The position numbers and the translations under genes were made by a program. Under the pieces are notes generated by a model. It was not told the DNA's origin, searched no databases, and worked only from the letters and a program-made list of their open reading frames with translations. Of a DNA stretch of 64,000 nucleotides, positions 43,212 to 52,323 are shown piece by piece. How positions within the stretch are numbered: the stretch's first letter is position 1; each line of letters begins with the position of its first letter. The stretch comes from JAZIHH01 sp036678685 (GTDB lineage Bacteria; Bacillota; UBA4882; UBA10575), in assembly GCA_036678685.1 (NCBI GenBank), contig JAZIHH010000034.1:186001-250000 (forward strand). The letters run 5' to 3'.

Positions 43212-45127
43212 TGTTGAAGGATAAGAAAAAGGAAACGAACAACTACAATGCCGAACAAATTCAAATTCTTGAAGGATTAGAAGCAGTCCGCTGCCGTCCC
43301 AGCATGTATATAGGAAGTACGGGAAGCCGCGGCCTTCATCATTTGGTCTATGAGGCGGTGGATAACAGTATTGATGAGGCGATGGCCGGATATTGTGATC
43401 ATATCCGGGTCATTATAAGAAAAGACGGTTCGGTTACGGTGGAAGACAACGGCCGGGGAATCCCTGTGGATATCCATGCCAAGGAGAAATTGTCCGCTCT
43501 GGAAATCGTCATGACCCGGCTGCACGCCGGAGGAAAATTTGGCGGCGGCGGATATAAAGTCTCCGGGGGCTTGCACGGAGTAGGCATCTCAGTGGTCAAC
43601 GCGCTCTCCGAATGGATGAAAGTGGAAGTGTGCCGGGATGGCAAGCTTTATTTCCAGAGCTACAAAAGGGGAAAACCGGAGGAACCGGTAAAAGTAATCG
43701 GCCAGGCTGAATCCTCTGGCACCCGGATCACTTTTTTACCGGACGCAGATATTTTTGAAAACCGCGAATTTAATGCGGAGATTCTCGCTGCCCGCCTGCG
43801 GGAACTGGCTTTTCTCAACGGGGGAGTAAAGATCGATTTAATCGACGAAAGAGTAGGTAAAGAGGCTACTTTTTTATACGAAGGAGGAATCGTCTCCTTT
43901 GTCCAACATCTGAACAAAACAAAAGAACCCATCCATGATGATGTTATTTATATAAAAAAAGAAGTCGATGATACTTTAATCGAAGCGGCCATCCAGTATA
44001 ACGACAGTTATATGGAGAATGTGTTCTCCTTTGCCAACAATATTAACACCCACGAGGGAGGGACCCACCTTTCGGGGTTTCGGGCGGCTTTAACCAGAAC
44101 CTTAAATGATTATGCCCGTAAGTACAATCTGCTAAAAGAGAACGAGCCCAGTCTCACCGGGGAGGATGTCAGGGAGGGGCTGACGGCCGTACTCAGCGTC
44201 AAGCTCCCCTTCCCGCAGTTCGAGGGGCAAACGAAGACCAAGTTGGGGAATAGCGAAATGCGCGGCTTGGTGGAATCGGTGATCAACGAAGGACTTGGCG
44301 ATTTTCTTGAAGAAAACCCCACGCCCAGCAGGAAAATTATTGAGAAATGTATCATGGCCTCCCGGGCCCGGGAGGCGGCGCGGAAAGCCCGGGAACTGAC
44401 AAGAAGGAAATCGGCACTGGAGATTAGTTCTCTCCCCGGTACGCTGGCGGATTGCACAATAAAAGAACCGGAACTGGCCGAACTTTTCCTGGTCGAGGGA
44501 GATTCCGCCGGCGGTTCCGCCAAGCAAGGCCGGGAAAGAAAATACCAGGCCATCTTGCCGCTGCGGGGAAAAATTCTAAATGTGGAAAAAGCCCGGCTGG
44601 ATAAGATCTTAAACAACGACGTCATTCGTATGATGGTAACGGCCTTAGGATGCGGAATCGGTGAAGAGTTTGATCTGGCCAAATTAAGATATCATAAGGT
44701 TATTATCATGACCGATGCCGATGTGGACGGCGCTCATATCCGCACCCTTTTGCTCACCTTCTTCTACCGGTACATGCGGCCGTTGATTGAAAGAGGGTAC
44801 ATTTATATTGCCATGCCTCCTTTGTTTCTGGTCAAGAAGGGAAAATTCGAGAAGTATTGTTTTTCCGAACAAGAACTGGAAGCGACCCTGGAAGAGATCG
44901 GGCGCCAGGGCGTAACGGTTCAAAGGTACAAAGGGCTGGGTGAAATGAATGCCGAACAATTATGGGAGACAACAATGAACCCGGAAACGCGCTCGATTTT
45001 GCAAGTAACGATTGAAGATGCGGTCGAGGCCGACGCCCTGTTCTCCATTTTGATGGGAGACAAAGTGGAGCCGCGCCGGGATTTCATCCAAACCCACGCC
45101 CGGGAAGTAGTAAATCTCGATATTTAG
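43211..45127 (+). CDS. gyrB: DNA gyrase subunit B
   Basis: 638 residues. ILEGLEAVRCRPSMYIGS, VEDNGRGIPV, the GGLHGVGISVVNALS loop, EGDSAGGSAKQGRERKYQAI and DADVDGAHIRTLLLTFFYR give ATPase and metal sites. It shares the last base of the remB stop (TAATG) and has AGGAGG upstream. Confidence 0.97.
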   Translation: MLKDKKKETNNYNAEQIQILEGLEAVRCRPSMYIGSTGSRGLHHLVYEAVDNSIDEAMAGYCDHIRVIIRKDGSVTVEDNGRGIPVDIHAKEKLSALEIVMTRLHAGGKFGGGGYKVSGGLHGVGISVVNALSEWMKVEVCRDGKLYFQSYKRGKPEEPVKVIGQAESSGTRITFLPDADIFENREFNAEILAARLRELAFLNGGVKIDLIDERVGKEATFLYEGGIVSFVQHLNKTKEPIHDDVIYIKKEVDDTLIEAAIQYNDSYMENVFSFANNINTHEGGTHLSGFRAALTRTLNDYARKYNLLKENEPSLTGEDVREGLTAVLSVKLPFPQFEGQTKTKLGNSEMRGLVESVINEGLGDFLEENPTPSRKIIEKCIMASRAREAARKARELTRRKSALEISSLPGTLADCTIKEPELAELFLVEGDSAGGSAKQGRERKYQAILPLRGKILNVEKARLDKILNNDVIRMMVTALGCGIGEEFDLAKLRYHKVIIMTDADVDGAHIRTLLLTFFYRYMRPLIERGYIYIAMPPLFLVKKGKFEKYCFSEQELEATLEEIGRQGVTVQRYKGLGEMNAEQLWETTMNPETRSILQVTIEDAVEADALFSILMGDKVEPRRDFIQTHAREVVNLDI

Positions 45128-45163
45128 TTATATATTTAGTTTTGAGCAGATGGAGGGAACAAA

Positions 45164-47608
45164 TTGGCGGAAGTAACAGAAGGAAGAATCATACCGGTCA
45201 ATATTGAAGAAGAAATGAAACGATCCTACATGGATTATGCCATGAGTGTGATTGTCAGCAGGGCGATTCCGGATGTGCGGGACGGATTAAAGCCTGTTCA
45301 CAGGAGAATTCTTTACGGGATGTACGAATCCGGCACCACACCGGACAAGCCGTATAAAAAATCCGCGCGGGTTGTCGGCGATGTCATGGGGAGATACCAT
45401 CCCCACGGCGACAAAGCCATTTATGATACGCTGGTCCGGCTGGCCCAGGATTTTTCTTCCCGTTATCCCCTGGTGGACGGACACGGAAACTTCGGCTCCA
45501 TTGACGATGATCCGCCGGCGGCCATGCGCTATACGGAAGCCCGCCTCTCCAGTCTGTCCATGGAGATGTTAAGGGATATTGAAAAAGATACGGTAGATTT
45601 TATGCCCAATTTTGATGAAAGTTTGAAAGAACCGGTGGTACTTCCTGCACGGTTCCCCAATCTTCTGGTCAACGGAACCTCCGGGATTGCCGTGGGCATG
45701 GCCACCAATATCCCCCCCCACAACCTGGGGGAGGTTATTGACGGGGCCGTGCTCCTGATCGACGATCCGGACACAGACGACGAGACTCTTTTACGCATCG
45801 TAAAAGGGCCGGATTTTCCCACCGGCGGGTTAATCCTCGGGCGGGAAGGAATACGTGAAGCCTACCTCACCGGGCGGGGCAGTATAAAGATGAGGGCCCG
45901 CACCAGAATTGAAAATATTAGCGGCGGAAAGACGTTGATTGTGGTGACGGAAATTCCGTATCTGGTCACCAAGGCCCGCCTGGTGGAGAAAATTGCCGAA
46001 CTGGTCAGGGAAAAAGTGATTGAAGGCGTGTCGGATCTAAGGGACGAGTCGGACCGGTCCGGAATGAGGATCGTCATTGAGCTGAAAAAAGATGTTAATC
46101 CTCACGTAATCCTGAACAAGTTGTATAAACATACGCAACTGCAGGACACCTTCGGCGTCATCATGCTGGTCCTGGTGGATAAGGAACCGCGGATTTTGAG
46201 CCTGCGGGAAGTGCTCCATTATTATCTCCAACACCAGCAGGAAGTAATAACGAGAAGAACCCGGCATGACCTGCGTCGGGCGGAAGAAAGAGCGCATATC
46301 TTGGAAGGCCTGCAGATTGCGTTGGACCATATTGATGAGGTCATTAATTTGATTCGCTCGTCCCGTACGCCGGAGAAAGCCCGGGAAGGGTTGATCAGCC
46401 GGTTTGGTTTAACGGAAAAACAAGCGCAGGCCATTCTGGATATGCGCCTTCAGCGCCTGACCGGTCTGGAAAGGGAAAAGATTAAAGAGGAATATAACGA
46501 GCTTTTGAAGACCATCGCTTATTACCGGGAATTATTGGCTGACACCAAAAAGATCATGGGCGTCGTCAAAAAAGAGTTGCTGGAAATTAAAGAGCGCTTC
46601 GCCGACCCCCGCCGGACGCAGATTGTCGACGAGGAAGGGGATTTTTCCCCCGAGGAACTGGTGGCCGAAGAGGATATCGTGGTAACCATCACCCATTTCG
46701 GTTATATAAAGAGGCTGCCGGTGAATACCTACAGGAGCCAACGCCGGGGCGGAAGGGGAATAACCGCTCTGCAAACCAAGGAAGAAGATTTCGTGGAGCA
46801 TCTTTTTATCACTTCCACCCATGATTACGTCCTCTTTTTCACCAATACCGGCCGGGTTTACCAACTGCGGGGTTACGAAATCCCGGAGGCTTCCCGCCAA
46901 GCCAGGGGGACTGCGATTATCAATTTAATCAACGTTGATCCGGGAGAAAGAGTTACCGCGGTCATTCCAGTGAAGGATTTCGATGAGGATCATTATTTGG
47001 TGATGGGTACCCAGAAAGGGTTGGTGAAAAAGACAAAACTTTACGAGTACCGGAATGGCCGGAAACACGGCCTGCTGGGAATTTCCCTCCTGGAGGATGA
47101 CGAATTAATCAGTGTCCGCCTCACGGACGGGAAACAGGAACTTACCATGGTAACCAAGAACGGGCAGTCGATTCGCTTTTCGGAGACGGAAATCCGTCCC
47201 ATGGGCAGGGTGACGCGGGGAGTAAAAGGGATAACCCTGCGCCCCGGGGATCAAGTGGTGGGTATGGATGTGGTCAAGGACGATGCCGAGCTGTTGGTGG
47301 TTACTTCCGCCGGTTTTGGGAAAAGGACGCCCTTTACCCAGTACCGCCGGCAGTCCCGCGGGGGCATAGGTATAAAAACTTTGCGCAAGACGGCGAAAAA
47401 CGGGGAAATCGTTGGTATAAAGGTGGTATACCCGGAGCATGAACTAATGCTGATTACGGCCAGTGGCATAATAATCAGAGTGGCCATGGAGGATATTTCC
47501 TTGCAAGGCCGGGACACGCAAGGAGTAAAAATCATGCGCGTTGAAGAAGAGGAAAGAGTGGTAGCTCTAGCCAGAGTCGTCGGTAAAGAGGAGGAGAATG
47601 GAGAGTGA
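45164..47608 (+). CDS. gyrA: DNA gyrase subunit A
   Basis: 814 residues from TTG 45164 with GGAGGG upstream. Active-site Tyr in AAMRYTEARLSSLS; the GyrA box QRRGGRG is present near residue 530, so it can wrap DNA (gyrase, not topoisomerase IV). The next gene starts 11 bases before its stop. Confidence 0.97.
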   Translation: MAEVTEGRIIPVNIEEEMKRSYMDYAMSVIVSRAIPDVRDGLKPVHRRILYGMYESGTTPDKPYKKSARVVGDVMGRYHPHGDKAIYDTLVRLAQDFSSRYPLVDGHGNFGSIDDDPPAAMRYTEARLSSLSMEMLRDIEKDTVDFMPNFDESLKEPVVLPARFPNLLVNGTSGIAVGMATNIPPHNLGEVIDGAVLLIDDPDTDDETLLRIVKGPDFPTGGLILGREGIREAYLTGRGSIKMRARTRIENISGGKTLIVVTEIPYLVTKARLVEKIAELVREKVIEGVSDLRDESDRSGMRIVIELKKDVNPHVILNKLYKHTQLQDTFGVIMLVLVDKEPRILSLREVLHYYLQHQQEVITRRTRHDLRRAEERAHILEGLQIALDHIDEVINLIRSSRTPEKAREGLISRFGLTEKQAQAILDMRLQRLTGLEREKIKEEYNELLKTIAYYRELLADTKKIMGVVKKELLEIKERFADPRRTQIVDEEGDFSPEELVAEEDIVVTITHFGYIKRLPVNTYRSQRRGGRGITALQTKEEDFVEHLFITSTHDYVLFFTNTGRVYQLRGYEIPEASRQARGTAIINLINVDPGERVTAVIPVKDFDEDHYLVMGTQKGLVKKTKLYEYRNGRKHGLLGISLLEDDELISVRLTDGKQELTMVTKNGQSIRFSETEIRPMGRVTRGVKGITLRPGDQVVGMDVVKDDAELLVVTSAGFGKRTPFTQYRRQSRGGIGIKTLRKTAKNGEIVGIKVVYPEHELMLITASGIIIRVAMEDISLQGRDTQGVKIMRVEEEERVVALARVVGKEEENGE

Positions 47609-49520
47609 TCCGGTGCGGCTGCAAAAACTGATCCTTAACAGTTTTGGCGAGTATATTGATACCGAAATTAATCTGGATGCTCCCAGAAAAATCTTTACCG
47701 GGAAAGCGACCGCCGGGAAAACAATTGTCGACGCGGTAGTGGGCATCCTTTACGGCTGCCCGCCCGACCGCAGGAGAGAGTTCCTCCGTTATGCCCCTCC
47801 GGAAGGAACCAGGGAAAATTTTTCCGCTTCTTTATTTCTGACTACGGACGACGGAACCGAATACCTGATCGGTAAAGATTTTCACCATGAACGGTTGGAA
47901 GTTTTCCGGCAGGAAGGTTTTAGGATGAAGCGGCTTTTTCCCGCCACGGTAATAGAGATCCTCCGTAAAGAGCTGGGAACTTTAAATCCCTTGGATTTTG
48001 AAGCTTTTTTTGTTTTTCCGCCCGGCGCGGTGGAAATCAACTGGGAATCGCCACTGCTCAGGGAAGAATGGTTAAAAATAAGCAGCAAAAGTAAAGAAGA
48101 GGCTTTCCTTCCCGTCCCGGAAGCGCCCGGCGAAAGGAGTTCCCTAACCGGGGACGCCGCGGCCGAGGCTGCAGCGGCCTTGGAGGAGGAGCCGGCAGCC
48201 GGGGAAGGGATCAAAGAACGGATCATCGAAATCGAAGAGAAGATTAAAAAAATAAAAGAATTGACGGATGAACTCTCACGCCTCAGGGCGGACATGAAAG
48301 AACTGGCTCTTTACGAACCTTTCATCATTGATGACCGGAGCACGCTGCTGGAGGAGTTATCCAAACAGTTAACCACCACTACCTTGGAAAGAAAATATAT
48401 TGAAGAAAAAATTAGGGAAAACCGGGAAAATGAAGAGACCATTCGCCGGGAGATCGCCGATCTCAAGAAGAAAGTGGCCGCTTTTCCCCAAGAATATTTA
48501 TCCCCGGAATTTCAAGAGAAGATAAAACAGTTGGCCGCGGAAAAAGAGAAAAAGGTTGCCCTCTTAAAAAACCTGGAAGAACAATTGAAAGACGTTATTG
48601 GCAGAAAGGGGCTTTTTTCCGGCCGTTCCCGGCGGGAAGAAAGGGTCGCCCTTGAAGAGAAAATTGCTCGCTGTACGGAGGAAATTTCCGCGCTCCGGAA
48701 GAAACTCGCCACCCTGTTGGGAAAGCAAACGGCGGAAGAGTTTTTTCACCGCCTGGAGCTTCATCAAAAGGACCGGGCTGATCTGGCGCGCCTGGAAAAA
48801 CACCCCATTCATAAAACAGAAAGTTATAAAGAGGAACATCGCCGGCTTTTACAGCGGGAGGCGGAGATTCGCCGGCAAATGCAGGATCTGCTTTCTCTGG
48901 CCGGATCCGAGGATTACGACGTTTTAAAGGAGAAAATTGGCCGTTTACAGGGTTTACGCCGTAAAGAACGGGAGATTGAAGAAGAAATAAGAAGACTGGG
49001 CGGGAATGGCGAAGCGGTGCTGGCTGCCTTGGAAAAAGAGAAACAGCGTTTACTGGAGGAAGAAGAGAAACAGCGCTTGCTACAGGAAGAAGCAAAAAAA
49101 TTACAGGCGGGACAAAAAACTGATCCGGCACCGGTGAGCAACGATCCTTTTCTCGACTTGTACCGGCGCGTTGGTGAACTGGCCGCGGAACTGACCGGGG
49201 GGGAGTATACCGGAATTCTTACCGAATTCCGCGAAGGAAAATACCTGGTTTATGCCAGGGAGAAGGCGACCGCCACCTGGGTTCCGGAAGAGTTATTGCC
49301 GGCTGGGAAGAGAGATCTGGTGCGACTCGCCATTCGTCTTTTTTTGGCCCGTTTTCATACTCCGGCCCGGAGTTTTCCCCTGTTCTTCGCGGCGCCGTCT
49401 TTTCTTGACGGCCGGGAGAGATGGGAGAAGTTAACGGCTTTGTTAAGCGCGTTTGTTCCGGAGGCCCAGATTATTGTCTTTGCACCCGAAACGGCAACGG
49501 GTGGGTACCCGGCCCTGTAA
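47598..49520 (+). CDS. Divergent Rad50/SMC/YhaN-like coiled-coil ATPase
   Basis: 640 residues. The N-terminal head begins LQKLILNSFGEYID and carries GKATAGKT (residues 35-42), which fits Walker A. Long coiled coil, about 205-530. The C-terminal head has LPAGKRDLVRLAIRLFLARF where Rad50/YhaN-type proteins carry their ABC signature, then a Walker-B-like beta strand (FPLFFAAPSFLDGRER) in which the usual acidic pair is missing. So it may bind but not hydrolyse ATP well. It overlaps gyrA by 11 bases and is translated with it. Function unknown; a DNA-linked role is inferred from context. Confidence 0.7.
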   Translation: MESDPVRLQKLILNSFGEYIDTEINLDAPRKIFTGKATAGKTIVDAVVGILYGCPPDRRREFLRYAPPEGTRENFSASLFLTTDDGTEYLIGKDFHHERLEVFRQEGFRMKRLFPATVIEILRKELGTLNPLDFEAFFVFPPGAVEINWESPLLREEWLKISSKSKEEAFLPVPEAPGERSSLTGDAAAEAAAALEEEPAAGEGIKERIIEIEEKIKKIKELTDELSRLRADMKELALYEPFIIDDRSTLLEELSKQLTTTTLERKYIEEKIRENRENEETIRREIADLKKKVAAFPQEYLSPEFQEKIKQLAAEKEKKVALLKNLEEQLKDVIGRKGLFSGRSRREERVALEEKIARCTEEISALRKKLATLLGKQTAEEFFHRLELHQKDRADLARLEKHPIHKTESYKEEHRRLLQREAEIRRQMQDLLSLAGSEDYDVLKEKIGRLQGLRRKEREIEEEIRRLGGNGEAVLAALEKEKQRLLEEEEKQRLLQEEAKKLQAGQKTDPAPVSNDPFLDLYRRVGELAAELTGGEYTGILTEFREGKYLVYAREKATATWVPEELLPAGKRDLVRLAIRLFLARFHTPARSFPLFFAAPSFLDGRERWEKLTALLSAFVPEAQIIVFAPETATGGYPAL

Positions 49521-49594
49521 GAGTTATGCCGCTTGGGCCGGATCTTGGTAGTAGTAGACAACCGGCCCGCGATTTTGGGCAGGAGGTGAGGAAA

Positions 49595-50752
49595 GTGGAT
49601 GAATACCGGTGGCGAAAAAACCCCTCCCAGTTGAGTTTTTTTGGGATGATGTTGATTGCCGCTTTTATGGGCGGGTTATTGGTTCTTTTGGCGGTAAAAT
49701 TTACCGGGTTGGGCCGGTATTTGGTATATTATCCTCCTGTACAGGAAGATCCGGGCTCCGTTCCGCAAGAACTGCCGATGATGGAGATTACCGATTTCGA
49801 GACCGCCACCATCCGTGTGGTGGAAAAGGTCGGGCCGGCGGTGGTAATGATCACCACCACCAAACTGGTGGAAGTAAGCGATTTCTTCGGGTTTATGTGG
49901 TTCCCCCGTGAAGTTCAAGGACTGGGCTCGGGAGTGATTTTTAAAGAGGAGGGCTATATTCTCACCAATCAACATGTGATTAAAGACGCCAAAGAGATCC
50001 GGGTGATCTTGCCGGACGGGCGTTCCTTCGACGCCCGGGTGATCGGCGATGACCGCTATACGGATCTGGCGGTCTTAAAAATCCAGGGCGACAATTTACC
50101 GGTGGCGCCGTTCGGCAATTCGGACGAATTGCGTGTGGGACAACTGGCGGTGGCGATCGGGAACCCGATTGGGGAAGGCCTAAAAAACACAGTAACCACA
50201 GGAGTGATCAGCGCCCTGGGACGCACTTTGGAGCTGGGCAACAATATCACCCTCCGGGATGTCATCCAGACCGACGCTTCGATTAACCCGGGCAACTCCG
50301 GGGGCCCGTTATTGAACAGCAAGGGTGAAGTGATCGGGATCAATACGGCGATCATCCAGGACGCCCAGGGCATTGGGTTTGCCATCCCTATCAACAAAGC
50401 CCGGGAGATCGCGGAGATTCTGATTGCCGAAGGCCGGGTGCCCAGGGGCGGGATAGGTATTACTTATATGCCCTTTGACCGGACTAACCGGCGCCAGGTG
50501 GAAGCCCGTTACCGGATCCGCCTGCCGGTGGAGGAAGGGTTTCTCATTACCCGGGTTGTTCCCGGCGGCCCGGCGGCCCGGGCGGGCATACGTGCCGGTG
50601 ATGTGGTGGTGGCCATTAACAGGCAAAAAGTCAGCATGAAGACGGATTTTCAAGGCCTGGATCTGCGGGTGGGCGACCCCGTGCTTTTGGAGATTTACCG
50701 TAACAACCAGCGGCTGGAAGTGGAGATCATCGCCGCGGATCTGGGCCTGTAA
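49595..50752 (+). CDS. htrA: HtrA/DegP-like trypsin-type serine protease with PDZ domain
   Basis: 385 residues from GTG 49595 with AGGAGGTG 6 bases upstream; the longer frame overlaps the previous gene. One N-terminal membrane anchor (FFGMMLIAAFMGGLLVLLAV). Catalytic triad: His in ILTNQHVIKDA, Asp in DRYTDLAVLKI, Ser in INPGNSGGPLLN. A single PDZ domain at the C-terminus (GFLITRVVPGGPAARAGIRA). Degrades misfolded exported proteins. It precedes rlmH, as in other Bacillota near the origin. Confidence 0.93.
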   Translation: MDEYRWRKNPSQLSFFGMMLIAAFMGGLLVLLAVKFTGLGRYLVYYPPVQEDPGSVPQELPMMEITDFETATIRVVEKVGPAVVMITTTKLVEVSDFFGFMWFPREVQGLGSGVIFKEEGYILTNQHVIKDAKEIRVILPDGRSFDARVIGDDRYTDLAVLKIQGDNLPVAPFGNSDELRVGQLAVAIGNPIGEGLKNTVTTGVISALGRTLELGNNITLRDVIQTDASINPGNSGGPLLNSKGEVIGINTAIIQDAQGIGFAIPINKAREIAEILIAEGRVPRGGIGITYMPFDRTNRRQVEARYRIRLPVEEGFLITRVVPGGPAARAGIRAGDVVVAINRQKVSMKTDFQGLDLRVGDPVLLEIYRNNQRLEVEIIAADLGL

Positions 50753-50772
50753 GGGATTAAGGAGCGGTTCTT

Positions 50773-51237
50773 TTGTTGCACTTGAAAATTGCGGCGGTGG
50801 GAAAAATCAAAGAAAGGTATTTAAGAGAAGGCATCGCCGAGTACCAAAAACGCCTGCGCCCCTACGTCCGCCTGGTGATTGAAGAAGTACCCGACGAACC
50901 GCTGGGGAAAGAACCCTATAAAGCGGCGGAAGTGGAAGGAAACCGCTTGCTGGAGAAGATTGGTCCCGCCGCTTATGTTGCCGCCTTGGACCGCCAGGGG
51001 CGCGAATTTTCCTCGGAGGAACTTGCCTCCTGGTTTGCCGCGCGGGAGATGGAAGGTAGAGAAGTGGTGCTGACCGTGGGCGGTGCGTCCGGTCTTTCTC
51101 CCTCGGTCCTGGCCCGGGCCGAGGAGAAGATCTCCTTTTCCCGGTTGACCTTTCCCCATCAATTGTTCCGCTTGCTTTTGCTGGAACAAATATACCGGGC
51201 GTACAAGATCCTGCGCGGTGAACCCTACCACTGGTAA
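50773..51237 (+). CDS. rlmH: 23S rRNA (pseudouridine1915-N3)-methyltransferase RlmH
   Basis: 154 residues. IAAVGKIKERYLREGIAEYQ, VVLTVGGASGLSP (SAM site) and the terminal RAYKILRGEPYHW. It acts on helix 69 of the large rRNA. TTG start with GGAG upstream. The reading frame after the stop is that of an IS3 relic, a coincidence of insertion. Confidence 0.95.
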   Translation: MLHLKIAAVGKIKERYLREGIAEYQKRLRPYVRLVIEEVPDEPLGKEPYKAAEVEGNRLLEKIGPAAYVAALDRQGREFSSEELASWFAAREMEGREVVLTVGGASGLSPSVLARAEEKISFSRLTFPHQLFRLLLLEQIYRAYKILRGEPYHW

Positions 51238-51357
51238 TCCGTTTTGGAGTATTACAACCAGCGCCGTCGCCATGGAAGCTTGAAAAACATGGCTCCGGAA
51301 AAATATTACCAGGCTATTATTAGTAATTCTATAAAACCTCAAGTTTTAGTGGCATAA
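51238..51357 (+). pseudogene. C-terminal remnant of an IS3-family transposase (OrfB)
   Basis: The frame reads VLEYYNQRRRHGSLKNMAPE and on to KYYQAIISNS before a stop at 51355-51357. EYYNQRRRHGSL followed by a P-E-Y-Y motif is the last part of the rve integrase domain in IS3-type OrfB. The rest of the gene is gone. It starts right after the rlmH stop, so the insertion or deletion cut close to rlmH. Confidence 0.75.
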
Positions 51358-51374
51358 TCTCCGGAATTAGGGGG

Positions 51375-51551
51375 TCAGGGCGGCTTTTTCTTATAACCAG
51401 TATGTAAATCACCTTTTTCTCTATACTCTTTGTACCACTTAATAAGAGTCTTATGAGTTGGGTAACCTAGTTCCCTGATTGTATCTGCTACACTAAAGTC
51501 ATATTTAACATAAAGTTTCACTGCTCTAATACGATCCTCGTATGAGTACAT
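51375..51551 (-). pseudogene. N-terminal remnant of an IS3-family OrfA
   Basis: 58 codons from an ATG with GGAGG 6 bases upstream. MYSYEDRIRAVKLYVKYDFS and IRELGYPTHKTLIKWYKEYR match the helix-turn-helix part of IS3-type OrfA; the protein then ends at KKKPP and a stop, short of the normal length. It faces the OrfB remnant head to head, so the two are not one intact copy. Confidence 0.75.
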
Positions 51552-51602
51552 GGACATCCTCCTGACTATTCCAAGTCCAGGATTCTGTCCGCACCCCCAA
51601 CT

Positions 51603-52010
51603 ATGGAATTCATAATTGCCAAACACAGCTGGTTGCATGAAGGTAAAAATGTTACTCTTTATTGGAATGACACAGGGGCTGACAGGAATATAATTTGGGT
51701 TTATCTCTATAGCGTAGACGATAGTTTTATAAGTGCGTGCGGGATAGTTAGACCATCTGGGGAAACGTGTTATGATTTGAATGAGGCCCGGGAATGGTTT
51801 TTAGAAAAATACGAAAAAGGTTGTTATGCTACTATATATATAGAGCCGGAGAATGTCTGTCATTTCCCAAACGGCGAATTTACTACCGCCTCTTATAGTG
51901 AAAATGTAATTACCAACCGTCCTGATCCGGGTGCGGAAAGTGATAGTACGAAAGCACAAAGATCTTTCCGATTATTACCACCTGTTGAACCCCTTGATAC
52001 GCTGATGTAA
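51603..52010 (+). CDS. Hypothetical protein, possibly truncated at the 5' end
   Basis: 135 codons. HEGKNVTLYWNDTGADRNII and a YDLNEAREWFLEKYEKGCY segment read like a real folded protein. No ribosome binding site precedes the ATG, and the start lies at the edge of the IS relic, so this may be the end of a longer gene cut by the element. It is more AT rich than its neighbours. I do not recognise it. Confidence 0.45.
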   Translation: MEFIIAKHSWLHEGKNVTLYWNDTGADRNIIWVYLYSVDDSFISACGIVRPSGETCYDLNEAREWFLEKYEKGCYATIYIEPENVCHFPNGEFTTASYSENVITNRPDPGAESDSTKAQRSFRLLPPVEPLDTLM

Positions 52011-52058
52011 AGAGGTCTTTAATGTTCAATTATTGAACCTATAGACGGCAGGACAGAG

Positions 52059-52102
52059 AAACGCCGCAGCCTTCGACGGTGTGGTTCCAGGCTGTGGCGT
52101 TT
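52059..52102 (+). terminator. Terminator hairpin after the hypothetical gene
   Basis: AAACGCCGCAGCCT pairs with AGGCTGTGGCGTTT (one G-U pair) over a 16-base loop, followed by AATTTATAT. A palindrome, GTTCAATTATTGAAC, lies 20 bases before it at 52024-52038. Confidence 0.7.
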
Positions 52103-52323
52103 AATTTATATAAAATGAGTTTTCCGGCAAGCGGGTTATAAGCTAAGGGCCTATTAGACAACCATAATAATTACCGGCAGGAGGAAAAAGGTAAACTGAT
52201 GTTGTAATAGATGGGTATACCAGCCGTGCGCCTGACTGTAAACCCTATGCTGCCCAGGCGGCGGCCTTAGGGTTTATATACCTCTAGTAAGATTTAAAAG
52301 AAATGAAAAAGGAGGAAAAGGGG
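52103..52323 (+). other. Structured leader upstream of the aldo/keto reductase
   Basis: About 220 bases with no gene. TAAACCCTA (52239-52247) pairs with TAGGGTTTA (52268-52276) and encloses a GC-rich inner stem-like stretch (GCTGCC/GGCGGC). No T-run follows, so it is not a simple terminator. I could not match it to a known riboswitch class. Confidence 0.4.

Noticed and set aside
51235..51357. RlmH read-through fusion to a transposase tail
   Set aside because: The frames match, but rlmH ends with its normal EPYHW terminus and a stop.
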